Notes under the pieces: model-generated
Database searches by the model: none
What the model saw: the letters and a program-made list of their open reading frames with translations, nothing else
What the model was told of the DNA's origin: nothing
Shown here: piece after piece, positions 37,979 to 46,463 of the stretch
How the letters are laid out: every line of letters begins with the position of its first letter
Numbering within the stretch: the stretch's first letter is position 1
Made by a program: the position numbers and the translations under genes
Assembly (NCBI GenBank): GCA_913054475.1
Contig: CAJXJF010000006.1
Location: 1 to 48,858, forward strand
Direction of reading: 5' to 3'
Origin: an uncultured Nitratifractor sp.
GTDB lineage: Bacteria > Campylobacterota > Campylobacteria > Campylobacterales > Sulfurovaceae
DNA length: 48,858 nt

Positions 37979-38694
37979 TCTATTTCGTAGGGGCAGGTCC
38001 GGGAGATATCGAACTCCTGACGCTCAAAGCCGTCAGAGTGCTCGAAAAGGCCGATGCCGTACTCTATACGGGCTCTCTCGTACCGGCCGAAATTCTGCAA
38101 TATTGCCGTGAAGATGCGCATATAGAGGATTCGAGAGATATGGACTATGCCGAGATATTCTCCTTTCTCGAAAAGTACTCCCAGAAGCTCACCGTAAGGC
38201 TCCATACCGGCGACCCCTCACTCTACTCGACGATAGCCAAGCAGATAGAGTTTCTCGAAAGCAGAGGAATCGAATATACCGTCATACCCGGAGTCAGCGC
38301 GGCTTTCGCGGCGGCGGCTTCTCTCGGGCTGGAATATACGCTTCCGGGTATCTCCCAGACTCTCGTCATAAGCCGTGTGGAGGGGCGTACGCCCAATCCA
38401 GAGAGACTCGAGACGATACTTGCCTGCAAAAACTCTTCGAAGGTCTTCTATCTCTCGATAAAGCTGATAGAGAGTCTCGTAGCCGAAGCGTTGCGTGCGG
38501 GTTACGCCCCCGATACTCCCTGCTGGGTCGTGGAGAAGGCATCGTGGAGGGAGGAGAGAGTCTATAGAGGTACCCTCGAGGATATAGCGCCAAAGGTATC
38601 GCACATAGGCGGAGTGGCGTTGATTCTCCTCGGAGATTTCCTGCATCGAAAGAGTACGCAGAGCTCCTATCTCTACGGAGGCGGGGAGAGTTGA
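37975..38694 (+). CDS. cbiF: Cobalt-precorrin-4 C11-methyltransferase
   Basis: 239 residues. FVGAGPGDIELLTLKAVRVL, YTGSLVP, LHTGDPSLYSTI and YTVIPGVSAAFAAAASLGLEYTLP match CbiF/CobM. It places the C11 methyl. It starts in the cbiET stop (ATGA). Confidence 0.95.
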   Translation: MIYFVGAGPGDIELLTLKAVRVLEKADAVLYTGSLVPAEILQYCREDAHIEDSRDMDYAEIFSFLEKYSQKLTVRLHTGDPSLYSTIAKQIEFLESRGIEYTVIPGVSAAFAAAASLGLEYTLPGISQTLVISRVEGRTPNPERLETILACKNSSKVFYLSIKLIESLVAEALRAGYAPDTPCWVVEKASWREERVYRGTLEDIAPKVSHIGGVALILLGDFLHRKSTQSSYLYGGGES

Positions 38695-39704
38695 AGAGGA
38701 TAGCCATAGTCTCCATCAACGAGACAGGACTTGGAAGCGCTTTCAGGCTGGCGGATATTCTGTATGAGTACGACTGTGTCGTATTCGGCAAAAGGGGAGT
38801 ATGCAGCGACGATAGCGGCGCCCGCCTTTTCGACTCTCTGGCCGTAGAGTTGCGCAAAATCTATGTACAGTTCGATGCCATCGTATCTTTCGTGGCTACA
38901 GGGGCGCTGATACGCATCCTGGCTCCTCTGCTCGAAGACAAGGCGACGGACCCGGCGGTGCTGGCTGTGAGTTTCGATCTCAAAAGAGTCGTTCCTCTCA
39001 TAGGGGGGCATCTCTCCGGGGCCAACCGGCTGGCCGCCGTAATAGAGGAGAGAGTCCCCGATGCCATCTCCTTCGTGACCACGGCATCGGAGCAGCTGGG
39101 CAGACTCTCTATCGACCTGCTCGCCGCCGAGAGGGGATGGCGCATAGAGAAGCTCTCCTCTCTGGCGAGGGTGGCGAATATGCTCGTAGATGCACGGCAA
39201 GTCGCCCTCTACTGCAGTGACGCCATCTTCCACTCTCTGAGCGAATATGACTCCTTTTCGAGGGTCGAGAGGGCGGAAGATGCCGATCTGATCGTAGCGG
39301 TGGCGGGAGATTACAAAGAGAAGGCCGTTTTGAGACCTCCCCTGAGTATTGGCATCGGCTGTATGAGGGGAAGCTCCGCGGAGTCGATAGAGAGAGCGGT
39401 GGAGGAGTTTCTGCGCAGACACGATATCGATCGCAGAGAGTTGAAAACGGTGGCGAGTTATAGCGCCAAAGAGGATGAGAGGGGGCTTTTGGAGTTCATA
39501 GAGAGCTATGGAGTCGAAGCGAGGTTTTTCGATGCTGCCCAGATAGAGGGTGTCGGGGGGAGCTTTTCGCCCTCGGCCGCCGGCAAACACTTCTCCATCA
39601 AAGGGGTGGCGGAACCTTCGGCACTGCTGGCGTCGGAATATGGGGAGCTACTCTTCCCCAAAGAGGTATTTTACTCAACTATAACGATAGCGGGAGCGAT
39701 ATGA
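38691..39704 (+). CDS. cbiG: Cobalt-precorrin 5A hydrolase
   Basis: 337 residues. DAIVSFVATGALIRILAPLLEDKATDPAVLAV and VPLIGGHLSGANRLAAVI are diagnostic of the CbiG middle and N-terminal regions; a C-terminal CobE-like part follows (IGIGCMRGSSAESIERAVEEFL, FSPSAAGKHFSIKGVAEPSALLAS). It opens the delta-lactone and releases acetaldehyde. The start is TTG overlapping cbiF as TTGA. Confidence 0.93.
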   Translation: MKRIAIVSINETGLGSAFRLADILYEYDCVVFGKRGVCSDDSGARLFDSLAVELRKIYVQFDAIVSFVATGALIRILAPLLEDKATDPAVLAVSFDLKRVVPLIGGHLSGANRLAAVIEERVPDAISFVTTASEQLGRLSIDLLAAERGWRIEKLSSLARVANMLVDARQVALYCSDAIFHSLSEYDSFSRVERAEDADLIVAVAGDYKEKAVLRPPLSIGIGCMRGSSAESIERAVEEFLRRHDIDRRELKTVASYSAKEDERGLLEFIESYGVEARFFDAAQIEGVGGSFSPSAAGKHFSIKGVAEPSALLASEYGELLFPKEVFYSTITIAGAI

Positions 39705-40492
39705 TGAACAGACTATATATAATCAGTAGCGGTGCGGGCGGAGAGAGCTATATAAGCGCCGAAGCGAGAGAGGCCCTGAGGGAGTGCGAGGTGGTCGTCT
39801 CCTATGTCAAGTATGCCAAAGAGCTCAAAGAGCTTCTCGAAGGCAAAGAGGTGATAACCTCGGGAATGACCAAAGAGATTCAGAGGTGCAAAGAGGCTAT
39901 AGATAGTGCCCTGAGCGGAAAGACTACGGCAATCATATCCAACGGAGATGTGAATGTTTACGGTATGGCCACACTGATTGTGGAGATGGTGGATGAAGAG
40001 AATCTCTGGGAGAGACTCGAAGTGCGCTCCCTCCCGGGAGTGACGGCACTTCTGGCTGTAGCGAGCAAGGCGGGCGCTCCTTTGAGCCAGGATTTCGCGG
40101 TCGTCTCCCTCTCCGACAGACTGACCGATATCGAAGTGATACGAAGACGCGTCGAGGCTGCGCTGGAGGGAGATTTCGTACTCGGTATATACAACCCCAA
40201 ATCGAGGAGCAGAGTCAAACCCTACGAAATGTTCCTCGAGAGGCTGGCAAACTATCCCGACCGTCCGGTGGTGGTGGCTTCGAATGTGGGCAGGGAGAGA
40301 GAAAAGATAGTCTATACCAGCAGTCACAAACTCGTCGAGGCCGGAGTCGAAAATCCCGATATGGGTATGTCCACACTTCTACTCGTAGGCAATTCGAACA
40401 GCAGATTCACGAAAAACGGGAAGGTGCTCACCCCCAGAGGCTATTTCGACAAATACGACTCCGCCGGTGAACTGAAGGGGAGTAGAGAGTGA
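39701..40492 (+). CDS. cbiH: Cobalt-precorrin-3 C17-methyltransferase
   Basis: 263 residues. ISNGDVNVYGMATLIVEM, VRSLPGVTALLAVASKAGAPL and DFAVVSLSDRL match CbiH/CobJ, and GIYNPKSRSRVKPY follows. The N-terminus (YIISSGAGGESYISAEAREAL) differs from the usual GIGPG-x-x motif. It methylates C17 with ring contraction. ATGATG offers two starts at 39701 and 39704; the first overlaps the cbiG stop. It is clear as a tetrapyrrole methylase of this type. Confidence 0.92.
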   Translation: MMNRLYIISSGAGGESYISAEAREALRECEVVVSYVKYAKELKELLEGKEVITSGMTKEIQRCKEAIDSALSGKTTAIISNGDVNVYGMATLIVEMVDEENLWERLEVRSLPGVTALLAVASKAGAPLSQDFAVVSLSDRLTDIEVIRRRVEAALEGDFVLGIYNPKSRSRVKPYEMFLERLANYPDRPVVVASNVGREREKIVYTSSHKLVEAGVENPDMGMSTLLLVGNSNSRFTKNGKVLTPRGYFDKYDSAGELKGSRE

Positions 40493-41769
40493 AGCTCCCC
40501 TCCCTCTGTATAGCCTCCTGCTCATCCGGCAGAGGCAAGACCGTACTATCGAGCGCTCTTATGTACCGCTTCAGGGATATCGTACGAGCATTCAAGATTG
40601 GGCCGGACTTCATAGACCCCCGTTTCCATGCCAGACTCTGCGGCAGAGCGTCGGTCAATCTCGACAGCTTTATAATGAACGAAGAGCAGTTGAAGCGACT
40701 CTTCGTAGATAATAGCGCGAAGCTGAATCTGATAGAGGGGGCCATGGGTTTCTACGACGGAGAGGATAGAGGCTGTAGTACACACAGCGTCACGGCCGCC
40801 CTCCGTGTACCTGTCGTTCTGCTCATGGACGCTTCGGGGAGCTACATCACCCTTTCGGCACTGCTCAAGGGTATGAGAGAGTATAGAAGAGGCAATATGA
40901 TAAAGGCGGTGGTGCTCAATCGCGTCTCGTCGGCCAGCCACTACGAGAGGATAGCTTCCATCCTGGCCAGAGAGCATCCGGATATAGAGCTTCTGGGCTG
41001 GATAGGACGAGAGCTCCCCTCTCTGCACTCCACCCATCTCGGACTCGACATGGGGGATATCTCTCTGATGCAGAGCATAGCCTCCCAGGTACTCGAGCAT
41101 ATAGATATGGATGCCCTGCTGAGTATAGCCAAGAGTGCCCAAATAGCCGAGCCCGAAACGCAAAACCCCTTCCCTGCGCACGATATTGGCGGTAAAAAAG
41201 CGGTTTTGGTCCATGACGAAAACTTCTCTTTTCTCTATCACGACAACTATCTCTTCCTCAAGGAGTCTTTCGGGGAGGTGCAGATAGTCAGTGCCGTGAA
41301 AGATGAGGAGATAGACCCCCGCAGCGACCTGGTACTGCTCTGCGGCGGTTATGTGGAGAGTGAGGAGGCCTATGCGCGCATAGCGGGCTCGAAGCGTTTC
41401 GCGGACTCTCTGAGGAGCTATCTGCAGGGAGGGGGACGGGTATATGCGGAGTGTGCGGGGCTGCTCTATCTCTCCGAGAGGGTGGACGACAAGAGGATGA
41501 GCGGCATACTCCCGCTCGCCTTTCATATGGAAAAACGCTTCCAAAGACTTGGTTACTACTACGACGAGAGCGGAACGAAGGGGCACGCTTTCCACTATAC
41601 CCGCCCCGACGAAGCGAGCCTCTGCAAAGCCTGCGGCAGACTTTCGAAAGAGCCGCGGGGAGAGGGGAGCGGCGGTGTGTGGTGCGCTTACGAAGGCAGG
41701 CTCAGGGCCACCTATCTGCATACGATGTTCAGAGCCTATCCCGATATTCTGTCGATGGAGAGACGATGA
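40489..41769 (+). CDS. cbiA: Cobyrinate a,c-diamide synthase
   Basis: 426 residues. The N-terminal P-loop-like ASCSSGRGKTVLSSAL and FKIGPDFIDPRFH (ATP and cobyrinate site) are followed by LIEGAMGFYDG. The C-terminal glutaminase shows the Cys nucleophile in YAECAGLLYLSE and His in YLHTMFRAYP. It amidates the a and c carboxylates with glutamine and ATP. The start is GTG overlapping cbiH as GTGA. Confidence 0.94.
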   Translation: MKLPSLCIASCSSGRGKTVLSSALMYRFRDIVRAFKIGPDFIDPRFHARLCGRASVNLDSFIMNEEQLKRLFVDNSAKLNLIEGAMGFYDGEDRGCSTHSVTAALRVPVVLLMDASGSYITLSALLKGMREYRRGNMIKAVVLNRVSSASHYERIASILAREHPDIELLGWIGRELPSLHSTHLGLDMGDISLMQSIASQVLEHIDMDALLSIAKSAQIAEPETQNPFPAHDIGGKKAVLVHDENFSFLYHDNYLFLKESFGEVQIVSAVKDEEIDPRSDLVLLCGGYVESEEAYARIAGSKRFADSLRSYLQGGGRVYAECAGLLYLSERVDDKRMSGILPLAFHMEKRFQRLGYYYDESGTKGHAFHYTRPDEASLCKACGRLSKEPRGEGSGGVWCAYEGRLRATYLHTMFRAYPDILSMERR

Positions 41770-42557
41770 GCCAAGCTGTATCACGAAAGCTACTCCCCGA
41801 CGCCGACACTCTCCTTCGCACCTCCACGAAAAGCCGATATGGCATAAGTGCGGATGTATATATTCTCGAAGATGGCAATTTTCTCAAGATATTTCCCGCC
41901 TCGTACGAAAAGAGCCGTATAGAGTGGGAGAAGATGCTTCTGGCGCATCTATCGCATATGCAGGTGCCGAGGATAGTCGGAAGCTTCTCCACACAAAGAG
42001 GAGAGGCGATACTCTACGAAAGGCTGGACGGCACTCACCCCTTCGAGCCCTCCACGCCGCAGCTTGCCCGTATCGGAGCCTTTCTCGCCGGAGTACACGA
42101 CTACGGCAAAAAGGCTCTTGCGCAGTCCGATTTCGCCAACTACGCCCCTGCATACGAACTTCCGGCTGTCGCGCGGCACTTCGAAAAGCTTCGCAGGAGG
42201 ATAGATTTCGAGCCTCGTCGTGAAACGATTCTCCATTGCGACCCCTTCCCCGACAATATCCTCTTCGTCGGGGAGAGGCTTTCGGGCTTCATAGACTTTT
42301 CCGATGCCTCTTTGGGCGACCCCCGCTTCGATTTGGGGGTGGCGCTGATGTCGATGTGTATGGATGAAGATAGAGTCGATAGAGGCAGGGCGGAAGCGCT
42401 TTTGGGGGGTTACGGAGGGGTGTATAGCGCCGACTCTCTGGAGGGGGCGGTCGATTTCGCCCTCTTTCACTATATGGCGAAACGCCTTGATATGGGAAAG
42501 AAGAGCTATCTGAAGCTCTACGAAATTTTGATAAAAAGATTGAAAAAAAGGAGTTGA
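41766..42557 (+). CDS. Homoserine kinase II / APH-fold phosphotransferase in the cobalamin operon
   Basis: 263 residues from the ATG at 41766, which overlaps the cbiA stop as ATGA; the frame is open far upstream in cbiA but that part is a shadow. It has the aminoglycoside phosphotransferase/choline kinase fold: possible ATP lysine in FLKIF (K41), catalytic HCDPFPDN (H157, D159, N164) and metal-binding IDFSDAS (D177). The HxDxxxxN and LSGFIDF stretches are close to ThrB-II homoserine kinases. In this operon CobD needs L-threonine phosphate, normally made by PduX, which is missing. This protein is thus a candidate L-threonine (or L-serine) kinase; that is inference. An antibiotic or homoserine role is less likely by context. 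Confidence 0.8.
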   Translation: MSQAVSRKLLPDADTLLRTSTKSRYGISADVYILEDGNFLKIFPASYEKSRIEWEKMLLAHLSHMQVPRIVGSFSTQRGEAILYERLDGTHPFEPSTPQLARIGAFLAGVHDYGKKALAQSDFANYAPAYELPAVARHFEKLRRRIDFEPRRETILHCDPFPDNILFVGERLSGFIDFSDASLGDPRFDLGVALMSMCMDEDRVDRGRAEALLGGYGGVYSADSLEGAVDFALFHYMAKRLDMGKKSYLKLYEILIKRLKKRS

Positions 42558-42558
42558 A

Positions 42559-43626
42559 ATGTTTGGAAAAATCAGAGGAGATGCGAAACTGAGCCAGGAA
42601 CTCGCTGCCAACAAGGCGGATTTCATGCTGGCTCTTTGCAACAGTGCTACTGCCGACATAGAGGGAATCACCCAGGCCGGACTGCCCGGCAGAATATATC
42701 TCACTCCGACGCTCGATGCGGAGTATCTCGCAAGCGGTACGGTACCGAGTCTCGGAGAGATACCCGAAACCCCCGCTGGTGTGCCCACTCCCGCCCTGAT
42801 GAGCAGAGCGGTGGAGCTTTTGAGCCCCTTCGCCTCTGTGAGTATGCTCGACCTCGGCCTGAGAGTCAAACCTCTCGTCGGGGAGCTTCTCGTCCCGATG
42901 GGAATCCAGGCCTGCGGAAACATAGCCACGCAGTGCCGTATCGAGGCGAGAGAGATATTCTACAAAGGGGTCGAGTATGCCCGGAGTGTGGAGCCCGTGG
43001 GAGAGTATATCATCCTGGCCGAATCGGTACCCTCCGGTACCACCACGGCAGAGGCGGCCGTCACCGCCCTGGGCTACGAATGCAGGGGGCTTTTTAGCTC
43101 GAGTTTCGCCGATTCACCCCTATCGGTCAAGAGGGAGACCATAGAAGCGGCCGTGAAGAGGGTCGAAGAGGAGAGTTGCGAGGGGCCTTTCGAAAAGCTC
43201 TCTCTCTGCAGTGACAATATGCTGCTCTTCTGTGCCGGTATGGTGGCCGGTTTCGGGGGGAGATATCCTCTCGTACTCGGAGGCGGTACCCAGATGGCGG
43301 CGGTAGCTCTCATAGCCGACACTCTGGCGCAGCACGAGGGGCTCGAGATAGCTTCGTCGAAGCTCTGCCTCTGGACCACGAAATGGGTGGCCGAAGATGA
43401 AAAGAGCGATATCGGAGCTCTTCTGGATATGCTCTCCTTCGAGCTCGAAGCCTCCTATCCGATATTCGACTTCTCCTCCTCTTCCCACCCCGCCCTCGCG
43501 CTATACGACAGAGGCGAGGCGAAAGAGGGGGTCGGGGCGGGAGCTTCCATCCTCTACGCTCTTGGAAAGGGGCTGAAGGTATCGGATATCGTAGCCTCCG
43601 TCGAAGAGCAGTTGGGCGGGATATGA
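42559..43626 (+). CDS. cobT: Archaeal-type nicotinate-nucleotide phosphoribosyltransferase (CobT-like)
   Basis: 355 residues. AESVPSGTTTAEAAVTALGY, MGIQACGNIATQ and VLGGGTQMAAVALIA match the TIGR00303-type CobT-like proteins found in archaea, cyanobacteria and some other bacteria. This is not the Salmonella CobT type. It activates the lower ligand base by transfer to ribose phosphate. No bluB or other dimethylbenzimidazole genes are in the window, so the base is unknown; some relatives in this phylum use adenine. AAAAGGAG precedes the ATG. Confidence 0.82.
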   Translation: MFGKIRGDAKLSQELAANKADFMLALCNSATADIEGITQAGLPGRIYLTPTLDAEYLASGTVPSLGEIPETPAGVPTPALMSRAVELLSPFASVSMLDLGLRVKPLVGELLVPMGIQACGNIATQCRIEAREIFYKGVEYARSVEPVGEYIILAESVPSGTTTAEAAVTALGYECRGLFSSSFADSPLSVKRETIEAAVKRVEEESCEGPFEKLSLCSDNMLLFCAGMVAGFGGRYPLVLGGGTQMAAVALIADTLAQHEGLEIASSKLCLWTTKWVAEDEKSDIGALLDMLSFELEASYPIFDFSSSSHPALALYDRGEAKEGVGAGASILYALGKGLKVSDIVASVEEQLGGI

Positions 43627-44117
43627 AGATACTCTACTGGGGAGCGTCCCGCTCGGGCAAGAGTATGCTTGCCGAAGAGAGGGCCAGAGAGTTGGCACGG
43701 GGACGGCAGATAGGATATATCGCCACATACGACGGAAGCTACCACGACGAAGAGATGCGCGCCAGGGTGCTTCTACACAGAAGACGCAGAGGAGAGGAGT
43801 TTGTGACCATAGAGGAGAGTATGGAGCCTTCCCGGGTACTCGAAGAGGGCGGCATATATCTGCTCGACTCCTTCTCCATGTGGATATTCAATACTCTTGC
43901 AAGAGAGTACGAAGAGGTGGAGAGTATGACGAAGGAGCTCTTCGAGAGCAGCTGCGACCTGCTTCTCGTCGCCGACGATACGGGCGGAGGATTGATACCC
44001 GACGATGCCCAAAGCCGCCTCTTCGCCGAGAGAAACGCTACGATGAGCGCTCTTTGCGCCAGACTCTGCGACGAGGTCGTGGAGGTGAAACTGGGAATGG
44101 AGTTCAGACTCAAATGA
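43623..44117 (+). CDS. cobU: Adenosylcobinamide kinase / guanylyltransferase
   Basis: 164 residues. The P-loop GASRSGKSMLAEE starts near residue 7, and LLHRRRRGEEFVTIEE holds the GMP-accepting histidine region. IYLLDSFSMW and LLVADDTGGGLIPDD follow the family. It phosphorylates the aminopropanol side chain and then adds GMP. It overlaps cobT as ATGA. Confidence 0.92.
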   Translation: MKILYWGASRSGKSMLAEERARELARGRQIGYIATYDGSYHDEEMRARVLLHRRRRGEEFVTIEESMEPSRVLEEGGIYLLDSFSMWIFNTLAREYEEVESMTKELFESSCDLLLVADDTGGGLIPDDAQSRLFAERNATMSALCARLCDEVVEVKLGMEFRLK

Positions 44118-45124
44118 GAAGATTCGAACATGGAGGCGACATAGCCTCTTTCGCCGAAAAGTATTCGCTGAGACTAGAGGATGTGATAGACCTCTCCTCC
44201 AATATCAACTTCGTAAAACCGCATATAGAGGCCAACTTCGCCGACTCCGTGGAGCCCTCGCTATATCCCGACTACGGAAAACTCCGACGGGCTCTGGCAT
44301 CGTTCTACGGTAGCGACGAAGAGTCTCTCGAGCTATACACGGGAGCCGGGTCGGCTATCTTTTCGCTCATGCGTTTTCTGCCGCAGAGAGATGTATATCT
44401 CTACGCCCCGCTCTATCTGGAGTACGAGAGGGCCGCCCTCGCCTGCTCCAAGAGGGTCTTCAAGATAGATAGACGGGAGTGCTCGTACGACGAGCCGGGC
44501 CCCTCTTCGATAGTGGTATTCGTAAACCCCTCCACCCCCGACGGCGCATATCACGACCTCTCCAAACTTTTGCGTATATGCCGAGAGAGGGGATGCAGTC
44601 TCGTTATCGACGAATCTTTTCTCGAATTTTCCGCAAAGGAGTCTTCGATAGAGAGAATCGCGGAGTATGAAAATCTCTATATAGTCCGCTCCGTAGGCAA
44701 ATACTTTTCGGCCGCGGGGGTGCGTATAGGGGCACTTCTCTCCTCCGCTCGCAATATCCGGAAAATATCGGCTACAGAGCCCCTATGGAAGATTTCGACA
44801 TACGACTGCCGCTATATGAATCTCGCACTCGAAGACAAAAGTTTCGCCCGAAGGTCGCAGGAGGGCAACGGCGAAGCCAAAAAGATACTCGAAGATATTC
44901 TGCGCTCCTCCCCCTATGTGAAGGAGTTCTACCCCTCCGAAGCCAACTTCGTACTGGCTCGACTCGACGGGGTGGACGCCCCCACCCTCTCCCGAAGACT
45001 CGCGCAGTATGCGATTATGGCGAGAGAGTGCTCCAATTTCGACTTTCTGGACCGCAGCTATATGCGCTTCGCCCTGAAGGAGCCCCGGAAACTATATCGT
45101 CTCGGGGAGGCCATGGATGCGTGA
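44114..45124 (+). CDS. cobD: L-threonine-O-3-phosphate decarboxylase (CobD-type aminotransferase fold)
   Basis: 336 residues from the ATG at 44114; the upstream open frame in cobU is a shadow. It is a PLP fold type I protein: LSSNINFVKP, TGAGSAIFSLMRF, VNPSTPDG (Asn near 138), VIDESFLEF (Asp near 166) and SVGKYFSAAGVRIG with the Schiff-base Lys near 196. In cobalamin synthesis this family decarboxylates L-threonine phosphate to aminopropanol phosphate. Homologs can use L-serine phosphate and yield norcobamides, so the substrate is not certain. It overlaps cobU as ATGA and cbiP by 8 bases. Confidence 0.88.
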   Translation: MRRFEHGGDIASFAEKYSLRLEDVIDLSSNINFVKPHIEANFADSVEPSLYPDYGKLRRALASFYGSDEESLELYTGAGSAIFSLMRFLPQRDVYLYAPLYLEYERAALACSKRVFKIDRRECSYDEPGPSSIVVFVNPSTPDGAYHDLSKLLRICRERGCSLVIDESFLEFSAKESSIERIAEYENLYIVRSVGKYFSAAGVRIGALLSSARNIRKISATEPLWKISTYDCRYMNLALEDKSFARRSQEGNGEAKKILEDILRSSPYVKEFYPSEANFVLARLDGVDAPTLSRRLAQYAIMARECSNFDFLDRSYMRFALKEPRKLYRLGEAMDA

Positions 45125-46463
45125 TATATCCGTCTTCGGTACCCACAGCGACGCGGGCAAATCGACCATAACTATGCTCCTGCTGCATATTCTGGCCAAA
45201 AACGGCATAGAGTGCGCCCCCTTCAAGGCGCAGAATGTATCCAACAATGCAGCAGTGGCCGACGACGGCTCGGAGATAGCCGTAGCCCAGCACTTCCAGG
45301 CACGGACAGCCGGAGTAGGAAGCTCATGGCACAACAATCCCGTACTCCTCAAATCCGCAAGGGGCAACGCCGCCTCACTCATCCTCAAAGGCAGAGCAGT
45401 AGCCCCTACGGAGGTGAGAGAGTACTACCGCAGACTCCACAGACTCGAACCGATAGTGACGGAGGCCTACGAAAGGCTCGGTGGGGAGTATCGGACGATA
45501 GTGGCCGAAGGTGCGGGAAGTCCGGTCGAGCTGAATCTGATGGACAAGGATCTCTCCAATATCTACATAGCCCGAAGCTTCGGCAATGCCATCATACTCG
45601 TCGCGGATATAGAAAAGGGTGGAGTCTTCGCCTCGATCTACGGTGTGGCGCAACTGCTCCCGCCGGATCTGCGCAAGAATCTATGCGGAGTGGTGGTCAA
45701 CAAATTCAGAGGCGACCGCTCCCTCTTCGACGAGGGTATTAAGATAATAGAGGAGCGCTTCGCTCTGCCGGTCTTCGCGCTTTTGCCCCACCACCCTCTC
45801 AACTACGGCTTCGAAGACTCCCAGAGCCTCAGAGGATATCGCAAGACGAAGAGCATAGAAGGCGCCAAAAAGGTGGCGGTGACGGCATATCCCTACATGA
45901 GCAACTACAACGATCTCGAAGCGCTGATGAACGATCCCGGTATAGAGCTCGACTTTCTCGATTCCGCCCGGGCGCTCGACGCCTACGATATGGTGATTCT
46001 TCCGGGCTCGAAACTTGTGATGGAGGATCTCAGATGGCTCAAGAGGAGAGGCTTTTTCGAGAGTCTTGGGAGTTTCGGAGGTGAGATAGTCGGTATATGT
46101 GGAGGCTACGAGATGATGTTCAAAGAGATAGTCGATCCCTACGGTATCGAGGGTGTCGCCGGCGAGAGAGAGAAGGGGCTCGCCTTCATAGACGATACGA
46201 TAGTGCTCGAAAAGGAGAAGATAGTCCGAAGGGGTGAATATGAGCTCTTCGGCAGGAAATTGCCCGAGGGCTTCGAGATTCATCACGGACGAAGCGCGAA
46301 ATATCCTCTCTACTTCGACGATGGCAGAATAAGGGGGAGTTTCGTACATGCCCTCTTCGACGATGCGCCGGCGATAGAGAGGCGCACAAGAAGCGTAGCG
46401 GAGTATCTGGAGTATATGAGCTCCTTCGTGGATGAAGGGAGGTTGCTCGAAAGTGTATTTTGA
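45117..46463 (+). CDS. cbiP: Adenosylcobyric acid synthase (glutamine-hydrolysing)
   Basis: 448 residues. FGTHSDAGKSTITMLLLHILAKNG and PFKAQNVSNNAAV are the ATP and substrate regions; AEGAGSPVELNLMD and the glutaminase GICGGYEMMF with HGRSAKYPLYF and FVHALFDD are present. It amidates b, d, e and g carboxylates. It starts 8 bases before the cobD stop. Confidence 0.95.
   Translation: MRDISVFGTHSDAGKSTITMLLLHILAKNGIECAPFKAQNVSNNAAVADDGSEIAVAQHFQARTAGVGSSWHNNPVLLKSARGNAASLILKGRAVAPTEVREYYRRLHRLEPIVTEAYERLGGEYRTIVAEGAGSPVELNLMDKDLSNIYIARSFGNAIILVADIEKGGVFASIYGVAQLLPPDLRKNLCGVVVNKFRGDRSLFDEGIKIIEERFALPVFALLPHHPLNYGFEDSQSLRGYRKTKSIEGAKKVAVTAYPYMSNYNDLEALMNDPGIELDFLDSARALDAYDMVILPGSKLVMEDLRWLKRRGFFESLGSFGGEIVGICGGYEMMFKEIVDPYGIEGVAGEREKGLAFIDDTIVLEKEKIVRRGEYELFGRKLPEGFEIHHGRSAKYPLYFDDGRIRGSFVHALFDDAPAIERRTRSVAEYLEYMSSFVDEGRLLESVF

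Noticed and set aside
41451-41765. Long N-terminal extension of the kinase gene
   Set aside because: It is a shadow of cbiA in another frame; the ATG at 41766 overlaps the cbiA stop and begins the conserved protein.
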